In this document: positions 8,912 through 17,214 of the stretch, piece by piece
Position numbering within the stretch: the first letter of the stretch is position 1
How the letters are laid out: every line of letters starts with the position of its first letter
Assembly (NCBI GenBank): GCA_028688525.1
Contig: JAQTYA010000010.1
Location: forward strand, 1-63,784
DNA length: 63,784 nt
Source of the DNA: Methylococcus sp.
GTDB lineage: Bacteria; Pseudomonadota; Gammaproteobacteria; Methylococcales; Methylococcaceae
Reading direction: 5' to 3'
Translations under genes and position numbers: made by a program
Notes under the pieces: generated by a model
What the model saw: the letters and a program-made list of their open reading frames with translations, nothing else
Database searches by the model: none
Told to the model about the DNA's origin: nothing

Positions 8912-11900
8912 GCGCCGGTCTCGCTGTCGGATTCCTTGGAGGGGAGTAGTTTGATGGCTTCATTGGCTACGAACGGCAGGACCGCGCCCGCGGCTATTGC
9001 GGCCCAGTCTGCCGGACTGATCGGCGTAAGCCGCAGCAGTCCCCGTAAGGGCGGGAAGACCGCCGCGAAAACCTGCAGCGCCAACGTCGCCGCAACGCTG
9101 GTCAGCAGCACCGGGTTACCGTCCCGCGAATCAAGCACGGTGGTCTTCTCGGAACGGCAACTGAGAGCGTGGAACATCTGGCCCAAGGTCAAGGTCATGA
9201 ACGCATTGGTGGAGGCGCTAGGGCCCAGTCCGTAGCGCGCCATGCTATAGCCGTACACCCCGAGTGTGCCCGCCGAAACCACTAAGGATTGGCGTAGCAG
9301 CCTGAGCATGTCCTCGCGCCGGAAAATTTTCTCCTTGGGATCGCGCGGACGCTCCTTGAGCACATCGCTTTCCGGCGGCTCCAGGGACAAGCCTACCGCC
9401 GGCAGAATGTCGGTGACGAGGTTGATCCACAGCAACTGCATCGGGTTGAGCGCCTCGCCAGCGCCGATGGCGGTCGCTATCACCATGATCTCGATCTCGG
9501 CGAGATTGCCGCTCAGCAGATACGCCAGGCTCTTGCGGATATTCCGGTAGATCGTGCGGCCCTGCTGCACCGCGGTGATCATGGTGTGCAGGTTATCGTC
9601 CTCCAGCACCACATCGGCTACCGAACGCGCGACATCGCTGCCGTTGCCCAAAGCCACTCCGACATCGGAAGCCTTGAGCGCCGGTCCGTCGTTGATGCCG
9701 TCGCCGGGCATGGCGACGATCCGGCCGTTGGCCTGGAGCGCCTGCACGATACGCAGCTTCTGAGCCGGAGCGACCCGGGCGAACACCGTGGTATCGCGCA
9801 CGATGCCTTTCAGCACTTCGGGGTCGAGTTCGTCCAGATTGGTCGAATCGACGATTTCCAAAGGCTTGTCGTTGTTCAAATTGAGGCGCGAACCGAACGC
9901 GAAGGCCGTAGCGCTCTGATCGCCGGTAATCATTACGGTGTCGATGCCGGCATCGTGGAACTGCGCCATCAGCTCGGCCATACCCGGCCGCATGGTGTCC
10001 TCCATACCGACCACGCCCAGCCAAATCAGCTTTTGCGAGACGGCTGCGGTCGATTTGTCTTTCGAATAGCCGTAGGCAACCCCCAGCACGCGCAAGGCCT
10101 GGCCGGCCATGACCTCGTTCTGTTCCACGATGGCCGCCCGTTGGTCGTCATCCAGATAGACCAGTTCGGTGCCATCCATGCGCCGGTCGCAAAGCGCCAG
10201 CACATGAGTAGGGCTGCCCTTGATGGCAATCAGGTACTCTTCGCCGCCGGTCTCGTGCACAGTCAGCATGTAAGGCCGGCCTTCGGCGCGATGCACGGTC
10301 TTGGCCAGCGGCAAGCTCTGGCGGAGCACTTTGACATCCTCGCCCGAATGCATCGCCATCTCGACCAGAGCCATCTCGGTCGGAGACCCCTCCATGCGCG
10401 GCTGGCCAGGGTCGCCGTTAACCTGCACCTCGCTGCACAGCGATACGACCTGCATCAAGCGCCGCAGATCCTCCGCGTCGGCCGGGCGGATGAGTTGCCC
10501 ATCCGCCCGGAATTCGCCCGCCGAGGACAGCACGATGTCCTGCTTGGGTGTCTTTAGGCTGACCACCCGCATGCAGTTTTCGGTCAGCGTCCCGGTCTTG
10601 TCGAGGCACAGCGTCTGCACCGAACCTAGGCTTTCCACCGACGGCAATTGGCGGATCAGGACGTGGCGCTTCTTCATTTCGCGGATGCCGAGCGCCAGTG
10701 TAGAAGTCGCTACCGTCGGCAAGCCCTCGGGGACCGCCGCAACCGCCAGAGAAATGGCGGTCTTCAGCATCTGCAATGCAGGCGCCCCGCGCAACACGCC
10801 CAGCCCAAATACAAATACGCAAATGCCGCCCGAGGCCAGCGCCAACTGCTTGCCCATTTCGTCGAGCTGGCGCTGCAAAGGCGTCTCCGGCGTTTTCACC
10901 TCGCCGACCAGCGATTGGATCAGACCGATCTCGGTTCGGCTGCCGGTAGCCACTACGATCGCTTGGCCGCTGCCGCCGGTCACGATGGTACCCATATGCA
11001 GCATGTTTTTGCGGTCGCCCAGCGGCGTGTCTTTGGTAGCGACAAAGGAATGGCGCTTGCCCACCGGCAAGCTCTCGCCGGTCAGTGCGGATTCGTCGAC
11101 CGAAAGCTGGTTGCTGGACAGCAAGCGGGCATCCGCGGCGATGTAGGACCCAGGGGAAAGCACCAAGATGTCCCCAGGCACCACGTCCTCCAAAGCGACG
11201 GACAGCTTGGCCCCGTCGCGCAAGACCACCGCTTGGGTCGGACCGACGTTGCCGAGCGCGTTGATCGTCTTCTGCGCCTGGGCCTCGGTGACATAGCCGA
11301 TCACCGCGTTGATTAACACGACACCGACGATGACCACGGCATCGGCCATGCCGCCGGTGGCAATGGAAACGGCAGCGGATAACCCCAACAATGCGACCGG
11401 CGGACTGGCAAACTGTTCCAGGAGCATCGCCGCAGCAGAGCGTTGCTTGATCTCGGTCAGCGCGTTGCGCCCATACTGGGCCAAGCGGTCGCCAGCAGCG
11501 GCAGCGCTCAAGCCCTCCCGATTCGCCGACAGCCGGGCAATGACTTCGTCGGCTTCCAGAGTATGCCAATTCGCCTTGCTCCGGCCAGATTCCGGCGCCT
11601 CGACGACCGCGAGCGAACGGCGAGCTTCGCTTGCCGCATTGCGCTTGCCCCAGCCGCGCTTCGGTTTGGTTTTAGCCGCAGCAGGCACCTTATATCTGGC
11701 ATATCCGGCGAACGAGCCTGCATGCGCGTGGGCGCACCGCTCCAGCGCGGCGAGCACCGCCGCCACTGAGCCTTGAGGATCGAACACGATCAGCGCGTTG
11801 CCAGTCACGGGACTCGCGCTAACGATGCGCAGGGCATCCAACTCCGCCGGCAAAGACTCCAGCGCCCGCTGCATCTCGTCGCAGCGGTAGAGTCCCTTAA

Positions 11901-12018
11901 TCTTGACGCGCAATCGCCCCGGCGCGGGAATACGCAGCAGGCTGACCCTAGCCTCGCTGGATAACTCGGAGCTTACCGTCTCTCCAGCCGCATAGAGGGA
12001 GTTTTCCATAGTATTCAT
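8908..12018 (-). CDS. P2-type cation-transporting ATPase with N-terminal HMA-like extension
   Basis: The product is about 1036 residues. After a ferredoxin-like N-terminal domain (about 25-85, PGRLRVKIKGL ... SPVTGNALIVFDP, no CxxC) comes a cation-ATPase N domain, an intact actuator TGES (about 313-316), the PEGLP motif of helix 4 typical of Ca/Mg-type P2 pumps, DKTGTLT, TGDQS, and a GDGIND hinge, ending in a cation-ATPase C domain. It should be a working inner-membrane cation pump. The ion cannot be read with certainty, with Ca2+ or Mn2+ most usual for the family. The ATG at 12018 was taken over an in-frame GTG at 12024. It leads a three-gene minus-strand unit with metK-like and P1B-like genes. 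Confidence 0.85.
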   Translation of the reverse strand: MNTMENSLYAAGETVSSELSSEARVSLLRIPAPGRLRVKIKGLYRCDEMQRALESLPAELDALRIVSASPVTGNALIVFDPQGSVAAVLAALERCAHAHAGSFAGYARYKVPAAAKTKPKRGWGKRNAASEARRSLAVVEAPESGRSKANWHTLEADEVIARLSANREGLSAAAAGDRLAQYGRNALTEIKQRSAAAMLLEQFASPPVALLGLSAAVSIATGGMADAVVIVGVVLINAVIGYVTEAQAQKTINALGNVGPTQAVVLRDGAKLSVALEDVVPGDILVLSPGSYIAADARLLSSNQLSVDESALTGESLPVGKRHSFVATKDTPLGDRKNMLHMGTIVTGGSGQAIVVATGSRTEIGLIQSLVGEVKTPETPLQRQLDEMGKQLALASGGICVFVFGLGVLRGAPALQMLKTAISLAVAAVPEGLPTVATSTLALGIREMKKRHVLIRQLPSVESLGSVQTLCLDKTGTLTENCMRVVSLKTPKQDIVLSSAGEFRADGQLIRPADAEDLRRLMQVVSLCSEVQVNGDPGQPRMEGSPTEMALVEMAMHSGEDVKVLRQSLPLAKTVHRAEGRPYMLTVHETGGEEYLIAIKGSPTHVLALCDRRMDGTELVYLDDDQRAAIVEQNEVMAGQALRVLGVAYGYSKDKSTAAVSQKLIWLGVVGMEDTMRPGMAELMAQFHDAGIDTVMITGDQSATAFAFGSRLNLNNDKPLEIVDSTNLDELDPEVLKGIVRDTTVFARVAPAQKLRIVQALQANGRIVAMPGDGINDGPALKASDVGVALGNGSDVARSVADVVLEDDNLHTMITAVQQGRTIYRNIRKSLAYLLSGNLAEIEIMVIATAIGAGEALNPMQLLWINLVTDILPAVGLSLEPPESDVLKERPRDPKEKIFRREDMLRLLRQSLVVSAGTLGVYGYSMARYGLGPSASTNAFMTLTLGQMFHALSCRSEKTTVLDSRDGNPVLLTSVAATLALQVFAAVFPPLRGLLRLTPISPADWAAIAAGAVLPFVANEAIKLLPSKESDSETGA

Positions 12019-12258
12019 GTCCACATGCCCAAGTCATTCCGGCAGCAAAAACCCGCAAGGAAAAGGAATTCGGTCGCTTCCATCTGCGGGGTGGAACGCC
12101 ATCCCAAAGACGGCTATTCGTCTGCCAAGGTTAAAGAAGATTTCTTACACTTTCGTGACTCGCGGCGGCTCGGAAATTCCAGCCCAAAACCGCATTGTCC
12201 AGAACGCCGCGCCGACTCACAATGGCGCCCATCAAAGCCCAACACCCCGGAGCAACGT

Positions 12259-13998
12259 GTGCGCTACCGCTTTCTCGCCGCAACTCTGGCCGCTGCCGTT
12301 CTGCCCATACCCCATTCCGTCCAGGCCGATAGCAGTTTCAAGGTCAAAATCATCGCCATCAACGACTTCCACGGCAACCTGCGCCCGCCGGAACGTTTCG
12401 ATCTGAACGATAGCACAGGCAAAATCTCCCTGACCGCCGGAGGCGTCGCTCGGCTCGCGGGGTATATCCGCAAACTTCGAGCCGGCTACCGCCACCACGT
12501 CACCGTATCGGCCGGGGATCTGATCGGCGCCAGTCCCCTGATTTCAGCGAACTTTCAGGACGAGCCCACCATCGAAGCGATGAACCTCATTGGCCTTGAT
12601 TTCAACGCCGTGGGCAATCACGAATTCGACGAAGGAAGCGACGAGTTGCTGCGCATGCAACGCGGCGGCTGCCATCCCAGGCTGACCAAAGAGGGCCGAT
12701 CCTGCCGCGAACCCGCACTCAGCCGGAAAATGCGCCGGCACGTCGGCCGCAAATTCGCGGGCGCGAGCTTCCGGTTTCTCGCCGCCAACGTGCGCGACCG
12801 CAAACTCGGCAAGACTTTATTTTCTGAGTACGGCATCCGGCAGTTTCAGGGACGAAAAATCGCCTTCGTCGGGGTAACGCTGAAATCCACGCCGAATCTG
12901 GTCAGCCCGGCACGCGTCAGCGAACTCGATTTTCGCGACGAAGCGGACACCGTCAACGCCTTGATTCCCCGCTTGCGTGCCGGAGGAGTCGAAGCCGTCG
13001 TCGTCCTGATCCATGAAGGCGGGCACCCAACGGTAGAGGCATCCTCCGACGCCTGTGGCGGCGTTTCCGGACCGATCGTGGATATCGTCCGCCGGCTCGA
13101 CCCGGAAGTGGACTTGGTCATCAGCGGGCACACTCACGAGGCCTATATCTGCCGCCTTCCCAATGCCGCCGGCGAACCAGTTCTGGTCACCAGCGCCCAC
13201 GACTATGGCCGCATGGTCAGCGACATCGAGCTTACCCTGGACTCAAAATCGGGAGAAGTCATCGCCGCGACAGGCCGTAATCTCGTCGTGAATCAGCCGT
13301 CTCAAGAAGCGCCTCCGGACCCGCTAGTTGCCCGGCTGGTAGCGGACTATAGCCGCCTGTCACGGCCGATCGAAGAACAACGCATCGGCCGGATCACCGC
13401 AAGCTTCGATCGAATGGCCAATGCTGCCGGGGAATCCACTCTCGGCGACCTGATTGCAGATGCGCAGTTGACTGCGACTCGCCCGCGTGAGCACGGAGAA
13501 GCCGTCATCGCATTCATGAACATCGGAGGCATACGGGCGGACTTCCGCTACGCCACGGAGCGCCACGGACGCATAAGCTACCGGGAAGCTTTCGACGCCC
13601 AGCCCTTCGGCGGAACCTTGGTCACGATGTCGCTGACGGGAGCGCAAATCGAACAGGTACTGGAACAACAATTCCCTGGCTGCGCTAACAGCCAGCCCGG
13701 CAGCCGGATACTGCAAGTATCCAGCGGCTTTGAATATACGTGGCGGGCCAACGCGGGCGAATGCGACAGGGTCGATCCCGCGTCGATTCGGCTCAACGGC
13801 AAACCGCTCGAGCCGGAAAAGAAATACCGCGTCACCGTCAACAATTTCCTAGCCGACGGCGGCGACAAGTTCAGCATATTCTCCCAGGGATCCGAGCGCG
13901 TCGCCGGCGTACCGGAATTGACGGCGCTTCGGCGCTATTTGGATGGACATTCGCCGGCGACGCCGGCTCCACTCACGCGCATCCGCCGCCAGCCCTGA
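12259..13998 (+). CDS. Periplasmic 5'-nucleotidase / 2',3'-cyclic phosphodiesterase family (UshA-like)
   Basis: The protein has the metallophosphoesterase start IIAINDFHGNL with its metal-binding Asp and His, GNHEFDEG and SGHTHEAYIC (metal ligands), followed by the substrate-binding 5'-nucleotidase C domain with GGIRADF and NNFLADGGD. The family hydrolyses extracellular nucleotides for purine and phosphate salvage. The frame is open back to 12025, but I chose the GTG at 12259. It has GGAG upstream and opens directly into a signal peptide (FLAATLAAAVLPIPHSVQA). It also leaves 240 bp for promoters of this gene and the divergent ATPase. The result is 579 residues, the usual length for UshA-like enzymes. 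Confidence 0.85.
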   Translation: MRYRFLAATLAAAVLPIPHSVQADSSFKVKIIAINDFHGNLRPPERFDLNDSTGKISLTAGGVARLAGYIRKLRAGYRHHVTVSAGDLIGASPLISANFQDEPTIEAMNLIGLDFNAVGNHEFDEGSDELLRMQRGGCHPRLTKEGRSCREPALSRKMRRHVGRKFAGASFRFLAANVRDRKLGKTLFSEYGIRQFQGRKIAFVGVTLKSTPNLVSPARVSELDFRDEADTVNALIPRLRAGGVEAVVVLIHEGGHPTVEASSDACGGVSGPIVDIVRRLDPEVDLVISGHTHEAYICRLPNAAGEPVLVTSAHDYGRMVSDIELTLDSKSGEVIAATGRNLVVNQPSQEAPPDPLVARLVADYSRLSRPIEEQRIGRITASFDRMANAAGESTLGDLIADAQLTATRPREHGEAVIAFMNIGGIRADFRYATERHGRISYREAFDAQPFGGTLVTMSLTGAQIEQVLEQQFPGCANSQPGSRILQVSSGFEYTWRANAGECDRVDPASIRLNGKPLEPEKKYRVTVNNFLADGGDKFSIFSQGSERVAGVPELTALRRYLDGHSPATPAPLTRIRRQP

Positions 13999-14014
13999 TC
14001 TTCCGGCTCAATAC

Positions 14015-14962
14015 TCAAGCGATGCCGTATTTCTGCATACGGTAATTGAGCTGATCGCGGGTGATGCCGAGCAACTTCGCCGCACGCGTCCGGTTGCCGC
14101 CCGTCCGCTGCAACGCCTGCCGGATGAAATCCATCTCCATCTGCTCCAGTTCGAGGCCGGTCTCCGGAAGCGCAAATTGTGGCGAAGACAAGGCCTTAGG
14201 CGCAAAACTGCCGACTACTTCCGGAATGTCTTTTTCTTCGACGACTCGGCCCTCCTGCAATATCGCCACGCGTTCGCAGAAATTGCGCAACTCCCGAACA
14301 TTTCCCGGCCAAGAGTAACTGCACAAGCGCCGAATAGCCTCTCGGCTAAACTCCGCCGGAAGAATATCGTGCGTCTGCGAGAAATGGCGTATGAAATGCC
14401 GCAGGAGCAGCTCGATATCGCTCCCTCTGTCGCGCAGCGGAGGAATCTCTAGGGGAACGACGCTCAATCGGTAATAGAGATCGCGGCGAAACTCGCCCGC
14501 ATCGATTTTTTCAGCCAAATTGGCATTGGTCGCCGCTATGATGCGGACGTCCACCCGCTGCGTGGAGCGCGCGCCGACCGGCTGAATTTCGCCGGAATCC
14601 AGAAACCGTAAGAGCTTGGCCTGGACCGGCACCGGCAGCGAATTGATTTCGTCCAGGAACAGCGTGCCGCCGTCGGCGGCCTCTAACCGCCCCGAGAAGT
14701 CCGCCACCGCGCCGGTAAACGCCCCTTTCCGGTGCCCGAACAACTCGGATTCTGCAACCGACACCGGCAATGCGGCGCAGTTGAGCGTCACAAACGGTTT
14801 CCCGGCCCGCTGGCTGTGCTGCAACAACGCCTGGGCCAGAAGCTCCTTACCCGTCCCGGTCTCCCCTACGATAAGGACCGTGACATCGATCGCAGCCACC
14901 AGACGGGCGGCACGAACGAGCGCCTCGAAACTGGGAGACTGGCCGATCATCTGCTCAAACAT
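14015..14962 (-). CDS. Sigma54-dependent transcriptional activator without a sensory domain
   Basis: The 315-residue protein is an AAA+ enhancer-binding protein. Walker A GETGTGKE is at 33-40, the sigma54-contacting GAFTGA loop at 80-85, Walker B GTLFLDEI at 99-106, arginine-finger region FRRDLYYRL, and a C-terminal Fis-type helix-turn-helix (GNRTRAAKLLGITRDQL). There is no receiver, GAF or PAS domain, so control must come from a partner protein, a ligand of the AAA+ domain, or its own expression, as in PspF-like activators. It is divergent from the CorA-like operon, whose promoter carries a sigma54 element and paired dyads. The same sites recur before the copper receptor operon, so it is the likely regulator of both. 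That link is inference. Confidence 0.9.
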   Translation of the reverse strand: MFEQMIGQSPSFEALVRAARLVAAIDVTVLIVGETGTGKELLAQALLQHSQRAGKPFVTLNCAALPVSVAESELFGHRKGAFTGAVADFSGRLEAADGGTLFLDEINSLPVPVQAKLLRFLDSGEIQPVGARSTQRVDVRIIAATNANLAEKIDAGEFRRDLYYRLSVVPLEIPPLRDRGSDIELLLRHFIRHFSQTHDILPAEFSREAIRRLCSYSWPGNVRELRNFCERVAILQEGRVVEEKDIPEVVGSFAPKALSSPQFALPETGLELEQMEMDFIRQALQRTGGNRTRAAKLLGITRDQLNYRMQKYGIA

Positions 14963-15221
14963 ACGCGCTGCACTCCGCCGGCTTCAATTTCACGACCTGG
15001 TATGCCGAAAAACAGCTCCGGCGACATCCAACGGGATGTCTGCGTATCGACCGACACGCCCACGAACTTGATCCGACATTACGAGGGTTCGGCCATTTTC
15101 ACCGACAGCGAGGTCCAAAAGGGCAATAAGAATAACGGCAGGTATCCTATAAGGTTTTCCGCGGCCTTAAAAGACGCCGAGGAGATATACCTAGCCGCCC
15201 GCCGCCAAACCCAAAACCCCA

Positions 15222-15266
15222 CGACTCGATATGCGTGATTTCACACATATATTGAGTCATATCACA
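15222..15266 (+). promoter_or_regulatory. Paired dyads, putative sigma54 activator binding site (CorA-like operon)
   Basis: A TGAGTCA dyad at 15253-15259 sits in the 16-mer ATTGAGTCATATCACA (15251-15266). A weaker CGACTCG dyad is centred 31 bp upstream at 15225. The identical 16-mer and a second dyad 30 bp away occur before the TonB copper receptor gene. The block lies about 50 bp upstream of a sigma54-type -24 element, the usual place for an enhancer site. Confidence 0.6.
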
Positions 15267-15318
15267 TATTAAAAAATAAAAACCTTATTTAGCAGGTTGA
15301 TATTTAAGACAACACTCA

Positions 15319-15334
15319 TGGCATGCAACTTGTT
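15319..15334 (+). promoter_or_regulatory. Sigma54-type promoter of the CorA-like operon
   Basis: TGGCAT-GCAAC-TTGTT matches the sigma54 consensus TGGCAC-N5-TTGCA with exact spacing; the two main differences are C to T at the sixth position and C to T in the -12 doublet. A start of transcription about 12 bp further on would give a leader of roughly 46 nt before the ATG at 15390. The gene for a sigma54 activator is divergent from it. Confidence 0.6.
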
Positions 15335-15389
15335 TTCGATCCTACCGCTAGACTAGCGTTGACAGCCCTTCAGCCACAACCCCAACGAG

Positions 15390-16139
15390 ATGATGATGAC
15401 CAACCACAAGCTGCTCACCTCAATGCTGCTTGCCGCCACAGGGTTCGCCAGCGGCGCCATGGCCGCGGATGCTTATCCCGGAGCCGGCATCCAATATGCT
15501 GCCAAGCTGATTTTCGATAAGAAAGATACCAAGGCCAGCGCAGCTCCGACCTCCATCCACTCGGGCCAGACCTTCAATACCCCGAACGACGACGGCAATC
15601 CGACCATGATCCCGCAAACCAAGTCGGTAGCTTGGTGCGACTCCTCCGTAACTCCTCCCGGCTATGAAAGCAACGGCTGCTACGGCTGGACCATGAACTC
15701 TAACTGGTACTTGATCGACCTGAGCAAACTCAAGGGCCAAGGCCTTAGCGCCGTATGGGTCACCATCAGCGTCGCCCGCTATCAGGGCGCCAAGCCGGAA
15801 GAAAACGACATCATACCTGCCGTCACCGTCTTCCGCGGCAACCAGTACGAAAGCCCCACCTCACACTGGTTCCCCAGCGAATTGCAGCAGGAACCGGCGT
15901 TCTGGGGCTGGCTGCTGACGCCCAACCCGTTCGTGAAAGGCGATACCGACGGTTTCGCGACTGCCTATACGACTTCTTCGAAAGACCTCGCCACGCTCAC
16001 CGGCAAATTCTCGCTCAAGGGCAAGAAACAAGATTTCCTCACCATAGCGATCGGCGGCGACTCCAAGGACGAGACCAACAAGCACAGCGTCAACTACCAA
16101 CTGACCGTCGACGTCAAGCAGAAACAACCGGCGCAATAA
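15390..16139 (+). CDS. CorA/MopE-like copper-repressible surface protein, paralogue 1
   Basis: The 249-residue protein has a signal peptide cleaved near AMA-AD (about residue 26). The body is shared with the next gene: YAAKLIF, SIHSGQ, AWCD, CYGW, WYLIDLSKLKGQGLS, HWFPSEL and GWLL. I assign it to the CorA group of methanotrophs from this texture and from the neighbouring di-haem peroxidase; this is not proven here. In MopE, copper is held by a kynurenine made from a Trp two residues before a His, plus a second His. The comparable segment here may be GWTMNSNW (Trp100, Met102), with His57 and His159 as other candidate ligands. It is the first gene of an operon behind a sigma54-type promoter. 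Confidence 0.6.
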   Translation: MMMTNHKLLTSMLLAATGFASGAMAADAYPGAGIQYAAKLIFDKKDTKASAAPTSIHSGQTFNTPNDDGNPTMIPQTKSVAWCDSSVTPPGYESNGCYGWTMNSNWYLIDLSKLKGQGLSAVWVTISVARYQGAKPEENDIIPAVTVFRGNQYESPTSHWFPSELQQEPAFWGWLLTPNPFVKGDTDGFATAYTTSSKDLATLTGKFSLKGKKQDFLTIAIGGDSKDETNKHSVNYQLTVDVKQKQPAQ

Positions 16140-16166
16140 GCGTATTCGAGACCGACAGGATTAATC

Positions 16167-17036
16167 ATGAAGAAAATTGCTACGGCCCTACTCATGGGCA
16201 TGATCTGCGCTGCGAACCCAGCGAGCGCCGTCGAAATCGAACCCAGCTACGGCATCGCCTATGCCGCTAAATTGATTTTCAGCAAAGGGGACACCAAAAC
16301 CGACGCCCCGGCGCTGTCCATCCACTCCGGCCAGTCCATCACGAACCCCAGCACCGCGGCCTCGGGCACGATTCCGCTGACTAAGTCTATGGCCTGGTGC
16401 GATAACCAAGTGGACGTACCTTCTGGTGCAGTGCCTGACACTTGTTACGGCTGGGCAATGCACTCCAAATGGTTCCTCATCGACCTCTCCGCGCTGAAAG
16501 GCCAGGGTCTGAGCAAAGTCAGCGTGTCCATCGACGTCAAGCGCTACATCGGGGCCGAACCCGCCAAGAGCGACATGATTCCCGCGCTTACCGTCTGGCG
16601 CGGCAACCAGACTCTCGGCCCATCCAGTATGCACTGGTACCCGAGCCAGTTCCAAGCCACCCCGCCCTGGTGGGGCTGGCTACTCGCGCCCTGGACCGAC
16701 AAGACCAACCCGGGCTACATGTCGGCTTACGGAGTAGGCGCACAGACCGTGGCCAATGTGAACGGCGAGTTCAAACTCAAGGGCGGCAGCCAGGACTACC
16801 TGACCGTCGCTGTCGGCGGCGACGCCAAGCACACCGATCCGACCCTGAAGCATGACGTCTATTTCGAACTGGTAGTCGACGTCAAAAAGACGGGCGGCGG
16901 CGGCGGTGGCGGCGATGTCATCGACCCGAACGGCTGCGTCGTCGGCAAGACCTGCTGGCACCCGCCGATGAACCATTGCATGTCGGTAGACCTGTGCAAC
17001 CTGCCCCAGTACAAGGGCCAGTGCGAGTGCTACTGA
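16167..17036 (+). CDS. CorA/MopE-like surface protein, paralogue 2, with Cys-rich tail
   Basis: The 289-residue protein has a signal peptide ending near ASA-VE (residue 21) and about 215 residues clearly paralogous to the preceding product (YAAKLIFSKGDTK, SIHSGQ, MAWCDN, GWAMHSKWF, HWYPSQF, GWLLAPW). It then has a run of seven Gly (about 243-249) and a tail of about 40 residues with six Cys (257, 263, 271, 277, 286, 288) plus His and Met. The tail is absent from paralogue 1 and could bind metal or form disulfides. The gap between the two genes is 27 bp, so they are one transcript and probably a tandem duplication. A role in surface copper binding is inferred from the family and context. Confidence 0.6.
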   Translation: MKKIATALLMGMICAANPASAVEIEPSYGIAYAAKLIFSKGDTKTDAPALSIHSGQSITNPSTAASGTIPLTKSMAWCDNQVDVPSGAVPDTCYGWAMHSKWFLIDLSALKGQGLSKVSVSIDVKRYIGAEPAKSDMIPALTVWRGNQTLGPSSMHWYPSQFQATPPWWGWLLAPWTDKTNPGYMSAYGVGAQTVANVNGEFKLKGGSQDYLTVAVGGDAKHTDPTLKHDVYFELVVDVKKTGGGGGGGDVIDPNGCVVGKTCWHPPMNHCMSVDLCNLPQYKGQCECY

Positions 17037-17055
17037 ACCGCTAAGCAAAGTCTCC

Positions 17056-17075
17056 GGAGTACAGGGACGTACTCC
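17056..17075 (+). repeat. Inverted repeat between CorA-like paralogue 2 and di-haem peroxidase
   Basis: GGAGTAC and GTACTCC form a perfect 7-bp stem with a 6-base loop, 20 bp after the stop codon. No T-run follows, so it is not a standard terminator. It could stabilise the upstream mRNA or partly uncouple the next gene, which starts 140 bp further on. Confidence 0.4.
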
Positions 17076-17214
17076 AACCACGGGCCCGCCCGCATCCGAA
17101 CAAGGCAAGAATAGCCTTAATACCACCCTGCCCAGAATCGCTGCTCGACCCCGCCTGAGGCCTATCCTCTAAGCGTTTATCCAGGCGGCCAATCACCTAC
17201 TAGGGTACGACGAC

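Noticed and set aside
12025..12258. N-terminal extension of the UshA-like frame
   Set aside because: The extra 78 codons do not resemble the family, would place the start at the divergent ATPase start, and put the signal peptide in the middle of the protein.
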